A stretch of DNA of 64,000 nt from Enemella evansiae (GCA_017255395.1 JAFKDC010000019.1:1-64000), one strand, 5' to 3'; shown: positions 51,213-60,054, counted from the first letter of the stretch. Numbers and translations are program-made. The notes: generated by a model not told the origin, from the letters alone.

Positions 51213-52820
51213 CTAAAGAAGCGCGCGGATCGGGTCCAGCAGGCCATTGTTGCGCAGGGTCCGGACCGGGTAGCTGTCGTCGTTCAGGATGCGGTCTATG
51301 GTAAAGCCCGGCTCTATCTTTGCCAGCTTCTGCGCAACCGCCTGCGCCTTGTCCAACTGGCCTTCCAGTGCGTAGAGCGCCAGCAGATGCCGGTGCGCGG
51401 GCCGCGACAGCGGAGCCGAGCGGGCCGCGGCCTCCCCGGCGGCGATGGCCTCTTGCGGGCGATTGCAGCCGATCGCGATGATGCAATGACCGGTGTCCCA
51501 GTAGTGCCGGAACGGCGAGGTCCGGGCGAGCAGGCAGGCCCGCCGCGAGGCATTGAAGGCGGCATCCAGATCACCCGCCAGCATCAGCCCCTCCGACAAG
51601 GACTTCCACGCGAAGGCATTGGCCGGGTTCCGTTCCACCGCCGACTGCGCGAGGTCGAGCACCCCGGCGCTGTCCCCCAGCGCGGTGCCGCGCACCTTCG
51701 AGATGATCGCGTGCACCAGCACGTTGTCCGGCGCCAGCTCCATCGCGCGGTAGTGCAGGTCCACCGCCTCTTCCATCAGCGCGGCCTGATCGCTTTCGGG
51801 CATCTCGATCATCTGGGTCAGGCGGATCATGCTGGCCCATGCGAGGTAGACGCCGTTCTCGTCGCGTTTGAAGGCCTGATCCATCAGCCCGTAGGCCTCG
51901 CGCAGGGCGTCCTGCTCGAAGCTGAACATCCGGTAGAGGCCCAGCCGCGACAACGCCGTCGACCGCGTTTCGGGGCGGTCCTTGTCCAGCACATGCGGCA
52001 GCTTGCCGATGATCTGGTCCGCCGCCTCGAAGACGGTGCGCGAAATCTCCAGCTCTCCGGTCAGGATGTCGGAAAGCTTGGGCATATGCTGAAGCTTGGA
52101 ATAGAGGATTCGCGCCGTGGGCTGGTGGATCGCCTTGATGAAGACCGAATGCTCGTTGCCGTTCTGCAAAAGCTGCGCGTTAACGACGATGTCGCTGACC
52201 TGCGCCTCGGGCGCCGGGAGGTCGTCGCTTTCGGCCTGCCGCCACGCGCGGACCTGCTCGGCGATGTTCTCGCCGATCTGGTTGGCCAGCACCTCGCCCA
52301 TCATGCGGTCGCGCGCGGGGCCGTCGGTCTCGACCCGGCAGTTGATCAGGATGCCACGCCCGCCCGAGGGCGCGGTGCGCGCGATCCGGGACTGAAGCTC
52401 GGCCCGTTCCAGCCGCAGCCAGTCCTCGAACTCGGGATCGCGCACGTCGATCCCCTGCAACAGCTCGATCCGGTCGTCGTCGGGCACCACCTCTTCGTGC
52501 AGGTCGACGCGCACCCGCGCCGGATCAAGCCAGACATCGGTCCGGTCCGCCTCCAGCACGCCCGAGGCCTCGCCAAGCGCCGCGCGCAGTTTCGACAGTG
52601 CCTGCCGCAAGTTCGCGCTGGCCTGTTCCGGGCCGAAGGTCGACCACAGCTTGTCTTCCAGCCAACGGCGCGGGCGGCTCATCTCGGGGCTGAGCGCCAG
52701 CATCGCCAGCAGCGCCTGGTTCTTGGCGCCCTTCAGGGCAAGCGTGGCCCCCTCCGCACTGCGCAAGCGCAGCGGACCCAGAACCTCGACCCGGATATGC
52801 CTCTTCATCTGGCCGTCCAT
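51213..52820 (-). CDS. SARP/AfsR-like regulator with TPR domain
   Basis: A 535-residue cytoplasmic regulator. The N-terminal OmpR/SARP-type winged helix (IRVEVLGPLRLRSAEGATLA to LRQALSKLRAALGE, residues about 8-75) is followed by a middle domain and a C-terminal TPR-like array (AWASMIRLTQM, NAFAWKSLSEGLMLAGDLDA, RPAHRHLLALYALEGQLDKA). Such proteins in alphaproteobacteria resemble the adenylate-cyclase-like and HilA-like TPR regulators. Starts at 52820 or 52808 are both possible. It is divergent from the haloperoxidase-like gene with a 156-base shared promoter region and probably controls it. Confidence 0.82.
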   Translation of the reverse strand: MDGQMKRHIRVEVLGPLRLRSAEGATLALKGAKNQALLAMLALSPEMSRPRRWLEDKLWSTFGPEQASANLRQALSKLRAALGEASGVLEADRTDVWLDPARVRVDLHEEVVPDDDRIELLQGIDVRDPEFEDWLRLERAELQSRIARTAPSGGRGILINCRVETDGPARDRMMGEVLANQIGENIAEQVRAWRQAESDDLPAPEAQVSDIVVNAQLLQNGNEHSVFIKAIHQPTARILYSKLQHMPKLSDILTGELEISRTVFEAADQIIGKLPHVLDKDRPETRSTALSRLGLYRMFSFEQDALREAYGLMDQAFKRDENGVYLAWASMIRLTQMIEMPESDQAALMEEAVDLHYRAMELAPDNVLVHAIISKVRGTALGDSAGVLDLAQSAVERNPANAFAWKSLSEGLMLAGDLDAAFNASRRACLLARTSPFRHYWDTGHCIIAIGCNRPQEAIAAGEAAARSAPLSRPAHRHLLALYALEGQLDKAQAVAQKLAKIEPGFTIDRILNDDSYPVRTLRNNGLLDPIRALL

Positions 52821-52976
52821 GCCCCGCACCGTACCCCCGGACGAAACGCTAGCACCGGTGCGACGCAACGGCAACGGACGTTAAAATTCCGTAAAACGCA
52901 GGCAGATGGCGTGAATAATCTTTGACGCCATGAAAACCGGCGAGGCACTGTCGGACAGGAATTTCGGAGGGACGTC

Positions 52977-54080
52977 ATGCCGGTCTTTGGCCTTTTCAAC
53001 TCGCAGAACAGCCAGAACTCGCAAAACAGTCAGAATTCGCAGAACAGCCAGAATTCTCAGAACTCGCAGAACAGTCAGGCAACCGAGAACTCGCAGGGCG
53101 GCCCGGACAGCGGGTTTTCCAGCGCCGCGCTGGCGGTGGCGCGGGACGGCACCATCGGTTTCTGGGACGGCAGCGCCGACCGCCAGCCGAAACAGGAGGG
53201 CCGGGACAGCTGGGCGGCGATGAAGGCCATGGCCACCGGGCCGCGGCGCAACCTGATGGATCAGGCCATCGGGGCGCTGTTCTCGGTCAGCGCGCCCGAA
53301 CCGGGCAGCGGCGCGGGCGAGGGCAGCGTGGCCATTCAGGGCAACCCCCTTGTGCGCCTGACAAAGCCCTCGAACGCCTTTCTGGCGGAAAAGCAGCTGC
53401 CGCACCTGCGCGGCTACGCCGATCTGCGCGCCGACCGCCTGCCCGAAATCATCATGCAGACCGGCGACATCCAGAGCTTCTTTGCGCTGGTGGGCTACAT
53501 GTCCCCCGAGGCGACCAAGTGGACGCTGGCCCTGAGCCAGGCGATGCTGCGGCTGTGTTCCATGCTGGAGATGCCGCTGAAGCACGGGTTCGACGTGGCG
53601 CGTCCGATTTCCATGTCCACCAAGGTCCAGCCGCTGATCCAGACCCCGGGTCACGGGGCATGGCCCTCGGGGCACGCCACAGAGGCCTTCGCGCTGGCGA
53701 CCCTGCTGACCCGGCTGTTTCACGACCGCGCCTTCGATCCGGTCGAGGATATCCGCAGCGGCGCGCCGCTGTATCGCCACGCCGAGCGCATCGCGATGAA
53801 CCGCACCGTGGCCGGGGTGCATTTCCCGACCGACAGCATGGCGGGCGCGGTGCTGGGGGTGACGGTGGCCGAAGCCTTCGTGAAACTGCTGGACGGCGCG
53901 GCGCAGGCCCCGTCACGGCATTTCAAGGGCGCCGCCTACGCGGGCGACTTCACTCTTGCGACGCTGACGGCCTCTCTGGCCGATCCGGCGGTGATCGAAA
54001 CCGGCAGCGCCGGGCTGTCCGGCGCGGCCCTGCCCGCGTGGCTGACCCGGATGTGGCGCGAGGCGGTCGAAGAGTGGTGA
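52977..54080 (+). CDS. Vanadium haloperoxidase/PAP2-type protein
   Basis: A 367-residue protein of the vanadium chloroperoxidase/acid phosphatase superfamily. All three vanadate or phosphate pocket motifs are present: Lys202-x6-Arg209-Pro (KHGFDVARP), PSGH at 230-233, and Arg276-x5-His282-x3-Asp286 (RTVAGVHFPTD). The N-terminus has an Asn-Ser-Gln tripeptide repeated nine times (residues 8-34) instead of a signal peptide. Whether it is a haloperoxidase or a phosphatase cannot be told from the motifs alone, but the long helical domain before the Lys motif favours haloperoxidase. GGAGG lies about 8 bases before the ATG. Confidence 0.85.
   Translation: MPVFGLFNSQNSQNSQNSQNSQNSQNSQNSQNSQATENSQGGPDSGFSSAALAVARDGTIGFWDGSADRQPKQEGRDSWAAMKAMATGPRRNLMDQAIGALFSVSAPEPGSGAGEGSVAIQGNPLVRLTKPSNAFLAEKQLPHLRGYADLRADRLPEIIMQTGDIQSFFALVGYMSPEATKWTLALSQAMLRLCSMLEMPLKHGFDVARPISMSTKVQPLIQTPGHGAWPSGHATEAFALATLLTRLFHDRAFDPVEDIRSGAPLYRHAERIAMNRTVAGVHFPTDSMAGAVLGVTVAEAFVKLLDGAAQAPSRHFKGAAYAGDFTLATLTASLADPAVIETGSAGLSGAALPAWLTRMWREAVEEW
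52998..53078 (+). repeat. In-frame Asn-Ser-Gln repeat, 9 units
   Basis: Eighty-one bases encode nine NSQ units; a tenth NSQ follows after ATE. The Ser codon mostly alternates between TCG and AGC/AGT, so the DNA repeat unit is 18 bases (two tripeptides). The resulting tail is Asn/Gln-rich and low-complexity, prone to self-association. Confidence 0.95.
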
Positions 54081-54339
54081 ACCGCCCGACCTGACACGGC
54101 GGGTGCGGCGAGGCCTTGGAACCGTCGCGCTGCGCCACCCCGGTGTCGTCTGCGGCATTTGGCTCGGTCATGGCAGTTAGGCAGTCTACAGGCCGCGGGT
54201 CGGACACGACGCGGTGGCGTAGCGCCTTGCCCCCGGTAGACGACAGCGGCCATGGCGCGTTCCGGTGGCGGCGCCGACCGCGCCCCGCCACACAGCACTG
54301 CCCCTTGCCACCGCGCCCGTCCGCCCCCACTTTGCGCCG

Positions 54340-55071
54340 ATGGACTGGCGCGATACCGGCATTCTTCTGACCACCCGCAAACATGGCGAGACCGCCCTGA
54401 TCCTCGACGTCTTCACGCCGGGGCACGGGCGCCAGACCGGCGTGCTGCGGGGCGGCGCATCGCGCAAGCGCGCGGCCTCGCTTCAGCCCGGGGCGCAGCT
54501 TGACGTCACCTGGCGCGCAAGGCTCGACGACCACATGGGCGCCTTCACCGCAGAGCCGCAGCGCTCTCGCATGGCCGCCGCGCTGGCCGACCGGCTGGCG
54601 CTGGCGGGGCTCTCAGCCGTGACCGCGCTTCTGGCCTACGCCCTGCCCGAACGCGAGGCTCATCCGACGCTTTACCGGCACAGCGAGCAATTGCTGGACC
54701 TGCTGGGCCAGCCCGCGCTCTGGCCGCTGGCCTACCTGCGCTGGGAAATGCGGCTTCTGGAAGAGATGGGCTTTGCGCTGGACCTGTCGTCCTGCGCCGT
54801 CACCGGCGCGACGGAAGGGCTGGTGCTTGTCTCGCCGCGCACCGGACGGGCCGTCACGCGCGAGGGCGCCGGGGACTGGGCCGACCGCCTGCTGCCCCTG
54901 CCGCCCGTGCTGCGTGGAGAGGGTACGGCACCGGATACCGAGATCGTCGAGGCGCTGATGGTGACAGGGCATTTCCTGACGGACCGACTGGCCGCCGAGA
55001 TCGCCGGCCGTCCCCTGCCCGCCGCGCGCGAAGCCCTTGTGGACCGCATTCGCGCCCGCGCCGGGGTCTGA
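54340..55071 (+). CDS. recO: DNA repair protein RecO
   Basis: A 243-residue RecO, which with RecR and RecF loads RecA onto gapped single-stranded DNA. The N-terminal OB fold starts [20 protein letters not shown] and the helical C-terminal domain contains [12 protein letters not shown] and [20 protein letters not shown]. The zinc-binding Cys cluster of some RecO proteins is reduced to a single Cys. ATG 54340 matches the family start. No operon partner is clear (the META lipoprotein is on the opposite strand). Confidence 0.93.
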   Translation: MDWRDTGILLTTRKHGETALILDVFTPGHGRQTGVLRGGASRKRAASLQPGAQLDVTWRARLDDHMGAFTAEPQRSRMAAALADRLALAGLSAVTALLAYALPEREAHPTLYRHSEQLLDLLGQPALWPLAYLRWEMRLLEEMGFALDLSSCAVTGATEGLVLVSPRTGRAVTREGAGDWADRLLPLPPVLRGEGTAPDTEIVEALMVTGHFLTDRLAAEIAGRPLPAAREALVDRIRARAGV

Positions 55072-55138
55072 GAAGCGCAGCCCCCGGCCTCGGCCATCAG
55101 GCCCGGGCAGCGCAACGGCACCGCCCACAGGCCCGGCC

Positions 55139-55519
55139 TTACTCCGCCGGAGCGGGGACGAAGACCATGCCGCCGCCTGCGCCGTCGCTCAGCACCAGTT
55201 TGCCGCCCTCTTCCACCGCCGAGGTCATGGCCTCCAGCCGCTCGAAGAAGCGCCCCTCGTCGCTCAGATCCGGGCAGGCCATCTGGGTCGACGCAATCGG
55301 CCCGAGGTCGAGCGCCGGAAGCGTCCCCTCCCGGCTGCCGAAAAAGCCGTTGCAGGGCGCCTTGCCGGAAATCCGACCGGGTTCCGACAGGTCCACCGTG
55401 GCGCGCGCCGCGAAGGCCTCGCCGTCCAGCGTTTCGATCTGCCAAAGCCCGGGGATCGTCTCGGGCTCCGCCCCGCATCCCGCGACCGCAAGGCCAGCGA
55501 CAAGAACCAGATACCGCAT
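55139..55519 (-). CDS. META-domain lipoprotein
   Basis: A 126-residue predicted lipoprotein with lipobox VAGC (Cys15) and one META/HslJ-like domain: IPGLWQIETLDGEAF, ISGKAPCNGFFGS and STQMACPDLSDEGRFFERL, the last two carrying the conserved Cys residues. Such domains occur in heat-shock and surface proteins; the role is unknown. GGAG lies 7 bases before ATG 55519. It is convergent with recO. Confidence 0.87.
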   Translation of the reverse strand: MRYLVLVAGLAVAGCGAEPETIPGLWQIETLDGEAFAARATVDLSEPGRISGKAPCNGFFGSREGTLPALDLGPIASTQMACPDLSDEGRFFERLEAMTSAVEEGGKLVLSDGAGGGMVFVPAPAE

Positions 55520-55636
55520 GTCATTCTCCAAATCTGCGTTTCCCTCTAGATGGGACTGCCTTTGACAGGCGCAACGCCGCCCGGCGGAAATCGGCGGACC
55601 TTCCCCCCCGGAGCGATCCGGGCTAAGTCATCCCGC

Positions 55637-56302
55637 ATGAAATGGAACCTGCCCAATATCCTCACGGTCCTGCGCCTGCTTGCCGCCCCCGGCGTCGCGG
55701 TGATGTTCCTGTATTTCAATCGTCCGCTGGCCGACTGGTTCGCCCTGCTGCTGTTTGTCACGGCCTCGCTGACGGACTGGATCGACGGCAAACTGGCGCG
55801 CGCCTGGAACCAGGAAACCAAGATCGGCACCATGCTGGACCCCATCGCCGACAAGGCCATGGTGGTGATCGCGCTGATGGTGATCGTCGGCTATTCCTCG
55901 ATGTCGCCCTGGCTGGTGCTGCCCGCCACCGTGATCCTGTTCCGCGAGGTCTTCGTCTCTGGCCTGCGCGAGTATCTGGGTGACACGGCAGGCACGCTGA
56001 AGGTCACCAAGCTGGCCAAGTGGAAAACCACCGCGCAGATGGTCGCCATCGCGACGCTCTTTGCGCAGGGCGTCTTCGAACACTACCTTGGCATGTCGAC
56101 TTTCGGCATGGATCAGGCCCTGTTCGAGCGCATCATGGCCGGAGAGGTGCCCGACGAGCTTGGCCTTGGGTGGAAGTACCGCGGCATGATCTGGTCCGGC
56201 CACGCGGGGCTGGTTCTGCTGTGGATCGCCGCCGCGCTGACGCTGATCACCGGCGGGGATTACTTCCGCAAGGCCCTGCCCTTTCTGAAGGAGGAGCGCT
56301 GA
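55637..56302 (+). CDS. pgsA: CDP-diacylglycerol-glycerol-3-phosphate phosphatidyltransferase
   Basis: A 221-residue inner-membrane enzyme of the CDP-alcohol phosphatidyltransferase family, making phosphatidylglycerol phosphate. The catalytic motif D-x2-DG-x2-AR-x8-G-x3-D-x3-D is complete (DWIDGKLAR, then GTMLDPIADK). Five to six hydrophobic helices are visible. It is translationally linked to moaD (TGATG overlap). The common alphaproteobacterial neighbour uvrC is absent upstream. Confidence 0.95.
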   Translation: MKWNLPNILTVLRLLAAPGVAVMFLYFNRPLADWFALLLFVTASLTDWIDGKLARAWNQETKIGTMLDPIADKAMVVIALMVIVGYSSMSPWLVLPATVILFREVFVSGLREYLGDTAGTLKVTKLAKWKTTAQMVAIATLFAQGVFEHYLGMSTFGMDQALFERIMAGEVPDELGLGWKYRGMIWSGHAGLVLLWIAAALTLITGGDYFRKALPFLKEER

Positions 56303-56547
56303 TGGACGTGCTGTATTTCGCCTGGGTCCGCGAGAGGATCGGGCTGGCAAAGGAACGCATCGACACCGAGGCGGCCACGGTCAGGGATCTGGTGGCCGAA
56401 CTGGTGGCCCGCGAAGAACGCTACGCCGCCGCCTTCGCCGATACCTCGGCCCTGCGCGTGGCGGTGGACCAGGAACTGACGGATTTCGATGCCCCGCTGA
56501 ACGGCGCCCGCGAAGTCGCCTTCTTCCCGCCGATGACCGGGGGCTGA
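56302..56547 (+). CDS. moaD: Molybdopterin synthase small subunit MoaD
   Basis: An 81-residue beta-grasp protein ending in PPMTGG; the C-terminal Gly-Gly is thiocarboxylated and donates sulfur to make molybdopterin. Its start overlaps the pgsA stop by one base and its stop lies just before moaE, so the three genes form one operon. GGAGGAG is present in the end of pgsA. Confidence 0.95.
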   Translation: MDVLYFAWVRERIGLAKERIDTEAATVRDLVAELVAREERYAAAFADTSALRVAVDQELTDFDAPLNGAREVAFFPPMTGG

Positions 56548-56548
56548 G

Positions 56549-56992
56549 ATGCGTGTGGTTGTGCAGGAGGCGCCCTTCGACTTCGGCGCAGAGGCTGCGG
56601 GCTTTGCCGCCGGGCGCACCGATATGGGCGCCATTGTGACCTTCACCGGCGTGGTGCGCGACACCGGGCAGGACGATCTGGACGTCATGGAGATCGAGCA
56701 TTACCCCGGCATGACCGAGAAGGCGCTGGAGGCCATCGCGGCAGAGGCCGTGGCGCGCTGGTCGCTGGGCGATGCGCTGGTGATCCACCGCTTCGGGCGC
56801 ATGGCACCGGGCGAGCAGATCATGATGGTCTCCACCGCCGCCCGGCACCGCAAGGACGCCTTCGAGGCCGCCGAGTACCTGATGGACTACCTGAAGTCCC
56901 GCGCCCCCTTCTGGAAGAAGGAACACGGGCGCGACGGCACCTCGTGGGTGGCGGCAAAGGACGAGGACGAAGAGGCGCTGACCCGCTGGTAA
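56549..56992 (+). CDS. moaE: Molybdopterin synthase large subunit MoaE
   Basis: A 147-residue MoaE that converts cyclic pyranopterin monophosphate to molybdopterin with MoaD. Family blocks are GAIVTFTGVVRD, EIEHYPGMTEKAL, IHRFGRMAPGE and the catalytic Lys region LKSRAPFWKKE. Start 1 base after the moaD stop. It supplies molybdenum cofactor for molybdoenzymes encoded elsewhere. Confidence 0.96.
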   Translation: MRVVVQEAPFDFGAEAAGFAAGRTDMGAIVTFTGVVRDTGQDDLDVMEIEHYPGMTEKALEAIAAEAVARWSLGDALVIHRFGRMAPGEQIMMVSTAARHRKDAFEAAEYLMDYLKSRAPFWKKEHGRDGTSWVAAKDEDEEALTRW

Positions 56993-57071
56993 CCCGGGGC
57001 GCGCCCCCGATCCCGCCTTTCCCAATCCCACCCGCTTTGGTAAAGATATCTGACCACAGCGAGGCCCGATT

Positions 57072-57836
57072 ATGCCCTTCGAAAAGGTCCAGCCCGAGAA
57101 ACTGTCGCTTGCCGTCGTCCGGCAGATCGAGCGGCTGATCCTGCGCGGCATCCTGCGCCCCGGCGAACGCCTGCCCTCGGAACGCGAATTGTCCGAGCGT
57201 CTTGGCGTCTCGCGCCCCTCGCTGCGCGAGGCGGTGGCCGACCTGTCCGAACGCGGCCTGCTGGAAACCCGCGCCGGCGCGGGCATTTTCGTGACCGAGG
57301 TGCTGGGCTCCGCCTTCTCCGCCACGCTGGTGCAGCTGTTCGCCAGCCACGACGAGGCGGTCTTCGACTACCTGTCCTTCCGGCGCGACATGGAGGGGCT
57401 GGCCGCCGAACGCGCCGCCGAGGCGGGCACGGAAAGCGACCTCAAGGTCATCGACACGCTCTTCACCCGGATGGAGGCCGCCCACGGCAAGCGCAACCCG
57501 GCGGAAGAGGCCCGGCTGGACGCGGACTTTCACCTTGCGATCATCGAGGCCAGCCACAACGTCATCATGCTGCACATGATGCGCTCGATGTACCAGCTGC
57601 TGCGCGAGGGCGTGTTCTACAACCGGCAGGTCATGTTCAAGCAACGCACCACGCGAGAGGCGCTTCTGGACCAGCACCGCAGCATCAACGCGGCCCTTCA
57701 GGGCCGCGACAGCGCCGCAGCCCGCGCCGCCGTCGAGAGCCATCTGAGCTTTGTCGAGGACGCGCTGTTTGCAGACCGTAAGGCGGACCGCAACGAGGCC
57801 ATCGCGCGCCAGAGGCTGATGCGGGACGGCGGCTGA
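57072..57836 (+). CDS. GntR family (FadR/FCD type) transcriptional regulator
   Basis: A 254-residue repressor. The GntR winged helix is at residues 10-75 (LPSERELSERLGVSRPSLREAV) and the FCD effector domain carries the metal-binding positions in DADFHLAIIEASHN, MLHMM and the later DQHRSINAAL and ESHL. The group includes PdhR, LldR and GlcC; which metabolite it senses is not evident. It stands alone. Its last 55 bases are followed by an imperfect duplicate (see repeat at 57797). Confidence 0.93.
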   Translation: MPFEKVQPEKLSLAVVRQIERLILRGILRPGERLPSERELSERLGVSRPSLREAVADLSERGLLETRAGAGIFVTEVLGSAFSATLVQLFASHDEAVFDYLSFRRDMEGLAAERAAEAGTESDLKVIDTLFTRMEAAHGKRNPAEEARLDADFHLAIIEASHNVIMLHMMRSMYQLLREGVFYNRQVMFKQRTTREALLDQHRSINAALQGRDSAAARAAVESHLSFVEDALFADRKADRNEAIARQRLMRDGG

Positions 57837-57925
57837 GGGTGTCCCGCTGGGGTCATCGCTCGTCAAGAGATTGATGCGGGAGGGCGGTTGAGGACGTCCC
57901 GCCGAAGCCATCGCAAGGCAGCGAA
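57797..57925 (+). repeat. 55-bp tandem duplication of the regulator gene's 3' end
   Basis: The end of the GntR-type gene (from about 57797, with GATGCGGGA at 57818 and the stop TGA) is repeated about 55 bases further on (GATGCGGGA at 57873, again followed by GGCGG-TTGAGG and a GTCCCGC), with a partial third copy (GCCATCGCAAGGCAG) to about 57925. The copies differ at roughly a fifth of positions. 55 is not a multiple of 3, so the extra copies are not coding. Confidence 0.75.
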
Positions 57926-58053
57926 GGATACGCGAGGAGGGGAAAGGCTGCGTCGCACCCGCCCCCTGCTGCTCCCCTGCCGCCTTTCGAGTGAGCCTTG
58001 GAGAGCATCCGTCCGTTCAAACCCTCGCCCCTTATCCAAAACGCGATGAGCCG

Positions 58054-58220
58054 CGCCATCGCGGGGCCGTGGTCCGGCGATCTTCGGTTTCTGGAAGGCA
58101 GTTTATCCCCGCCAAGTCCGTATGAACTCAGACAGGTCGCGCAGGCAGCAGCCAAATCGCCGGGCCCCGGGACGGCCCGTCATGTCGGAGACATGCCTCC
58201 GGCATGATGGCGCGGCGGCC
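58054..58220. repeat. Dispersed repeat, copy A
   Basis: Contains CCATCGCGGGGCCGTGGTCC, then GGCAGTTTATCCCCGCCAAG, GCCAAATCGCCGGG, GACGGCCCGTCATGTCG and CCTCCGGCATGATGGCGC in that order. The same blocks in the same order occur at 63108-63342, and the central block also at 43611. It includes the small palindrome CATGTC-GGA-GACATG. No protein is supported. Confidence 0.8.
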
Positions 58221-58282
58221 TGCGGCCTTGATTCCGCGCCGGGTGGGCGTGACGAAGGTTGGTTCTCAAAAGCGGTACAGGA

Positions 58283-58588
58283 CCTTGCCACCCGTTCCGA
58301 GAAGCCGGGGCCGCGACCGCCCTCATGTCCATGACACCCAGTGGCCGTCACGTCCGCTGCGCGGACATGACCTTGCCACATGCCGCGAAAAGACGGGGCT
58401 GCGACCGCCCACATGACCATGGCTCCGAGTGGCTGTCACGTCCGCTGCGCGGACATGACCTTGCCACATGCCGCGAAAAGACGGGGCTGCGACCGCCCAC
58501 ATGGCCATGGCTCCGAGTGGCTGTCACGTCCGCTGCGCGGACATGACCTTGCCACATGCCGCGAAAAGACGGGGCTTTTCGCGGCATG
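58283..58588. repeat. 88-bp tandem repeat array, about 3.5 units
   Basis: CCTTGCCAC recurs at 58283, 58371, 58459 and 58547, exactly 88 bases apart. The middle units are nearly identical; the first is diverged. Each unit contains the hairpin GTCCGC-TGC-GCGGAC. The last unit ends in a 14-bp perfect hairpin (58555-58568 with 58575-58588, loop ACGGGG) placed directly before the amtB terminator. The rest of the 811-base gap from 57837 to 58647 is filled by the other two repeats and holds no gene. Confidence 0.9.
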
Positions 58589-58614
58589 AAAAAACCCGGG
58601 CGCGAGCGCCCGGG
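58589..58614 (-). terminator. Terminator of the glnK-amtB operon
   Basis: On the minus strand an 8-bp GC stem (CCCGGGCG and CGCCCGGG, loop CTCG; 58595-58614) is followed by TTTTTT (58589-58594), 34 bases past the amtB stop. A standard intrinsic terminator. Confidence 0.93.
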
Positions 58615-58647
58615 CCAGTGGTCTCTGGACTGAGTGGAAGGAGAAAC

Positions 58648-60054
58648 TCAGCCCTTCGAGAATTCGGGATAGGCCTCCATCCCCAATTCGGCCATATCGA
58701 GGCCCATGATCTCTTCCTCTTCGGTGACCCGGATGCCGGTGACCGCCTTGAGGACCAGCCACAGGACCGCCGAGACCCCGAAGACGAAGACACCCACGAT
58801 GATGATCGAAATCAGCTGGCCGCCAAGGGTCGCACCCTCGGGATTGGCTTCGCTCTGCATGTTGGTCAGCAGCACGGCCAGCGTGCCCCAGATACCGGCA
58901 AAGAGGTGCACCGGGATGGCGCCGACCACGTCGTCGATCTTCAGCTTGTCAAGGAAGGGCACCGCGAAGACCACGATCACGCCGCCCACGGCACCGATCA
59001 GGGTGGCGGCGCCCAGCGTCGGGGTCAGCGGTTCGGCGGTGATCGAGACCAGACCGGCAAGGGCACCGTTCAGCACCATAGTCAGGTCGACCTTCTTGTA
59101 GAGCATCTGCGTCAGGATCAGCGCCGCGAACGCGCCACCGGCTGCCGCCATGTTGGTGTTGGCGAAGATACGGCTGATGTCGGCCACGTCACCCACCGAC
59201 CCCATGGCCAGCTGCGACGCGCCGTTGAAGCCGAACCAGCCCATCCACAGGATGAAGGTGCCCAGCGTCGCCAGCGGCAGGTTCGAGCCCATCATCGGGA
59301 TGACGCGACCGTCCTTGGCGTATTTGCCGATGCGCGGCCCAAGGATGAGGGCGCCCGCCAGAGCCGCCCAGCCACCGACCGAGTGCACGACCGTCGACCC
59401 GGCGAAGTCGAGGAAGCCGTACTGGCTGTCAAGGAACCCGCCGCCCCACTTCCACGAGGCCTGGATCGGGTAGATGATGCCGGTCAGGACAGCGGTGAAG
59501 ATCAGGAAGGGCCAGAGCTTGATGCGCTCGGCCAGCGTACCCGAGACGATCGAGGCGGTGGCCGCGCAGAACATCAGCTGGAAGAAGAAGTCCGAGCCGG
59601 TCGCGGCATAGCTGTAATCGTCCGCCGCATCGCGGGTCACACCCACGGCTTCCAGAACCGCGACGCCGAAGGCGCCGAGGTAGCCGCCGGTCTCATCGGT
59701 GCCGATGGACCAGCTGCCCAGCGGGTACATCACGTTGTAGCCGATCAGGTAGTACATGATCGCGGCGATCGCGAAGAGGCCCATGTTCTTGGTCAGCTGC
59801 ATGGTCACGTTCTTCGACCGCACGAGGCCCGCCTCGAGCATGGCAAAGCCCGCGGCCATGAAGAACACCAGGAAGCCGCCCATGAGGAACAGCAGCGAGT
59901 TGAAGATGAAGATCGAATCGGAAGAGGCATCGGTGCCGACAACCGGTCCGGCTTCGGCCACCGCTTCGGCGGCCTCGGCGGCCTCCTGCGCGAAGCCGAG
60001 GCCGGGCAGCGCGATCATCAGCGCAAGCGGAGCCAGGGTCTTGAGTTTGGTCAT
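58648..60054 (-). CDS. amtB: Ammonium transporter
   Basis: A 468-residue Amt protein with a signal peptide (cleaved near GFAQE, residue 23) and eleven membrane helices. The twin His of the pore are in STVVHSVGGWAAL and IPVHLFAGIWG; the Phe gate and Trp region lie in LMFCAATASIVSGT and MGWFGFNGAS. The Ala/Glu-rich start of the mature protein is common in Rhodobacteraceae. It moves ammonium into the cell under GlnK control; glnK is 30 bases upstream. The operon is expected to respond to nitrogen limitation. Confidence 0.96.
   Translation of the reverse strand: MTKLKTLAPLALMIALPGLGFAQEAAEAAEAVAEAGPVVGTDASSDSIFIFNSLLFLMGGFLVFFMAAGFAMLEAGLVRSKNVTMQLTKNMGLFAIAAIMYYLIGYNVMYPLGSWSIGTDETGGYLGAFGVAVLEAVGVTRDAADDYSYAATGSDFFFQLMFCAATASIVSGTLAERIKLWPFLIFTAVLTGIIYPIQASWKWGGGFLDSQYGFLDFAGSTVVHSVGGWAALAGALILGPRIGKYAKDGRVIPMMGSNLPLATLGTFILWMGWFGFNGASQLAMGSVGDVADISRIFANTNMAAAGGAFAALILTQMLYKKVDLTMVLNGALAGLVSITAEPLTPTLGAATLIGAVGGVIVVFAVPFLDKLKIDDVVGAIPVHLFAGIWGTLAVLLTNMQSEANPEGATLGGQLISIIIVGVFVFGVSAVLWLVLKAVTGIRVTEEEEIMGLDMAELGMEAYPEFSKG

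Noticed and set aside
58283-58588. 88-bp array as a CRISPR
   Set aside because: The whole unit repeats with no variable spacers, units are too long, and no cas genes are nearby.
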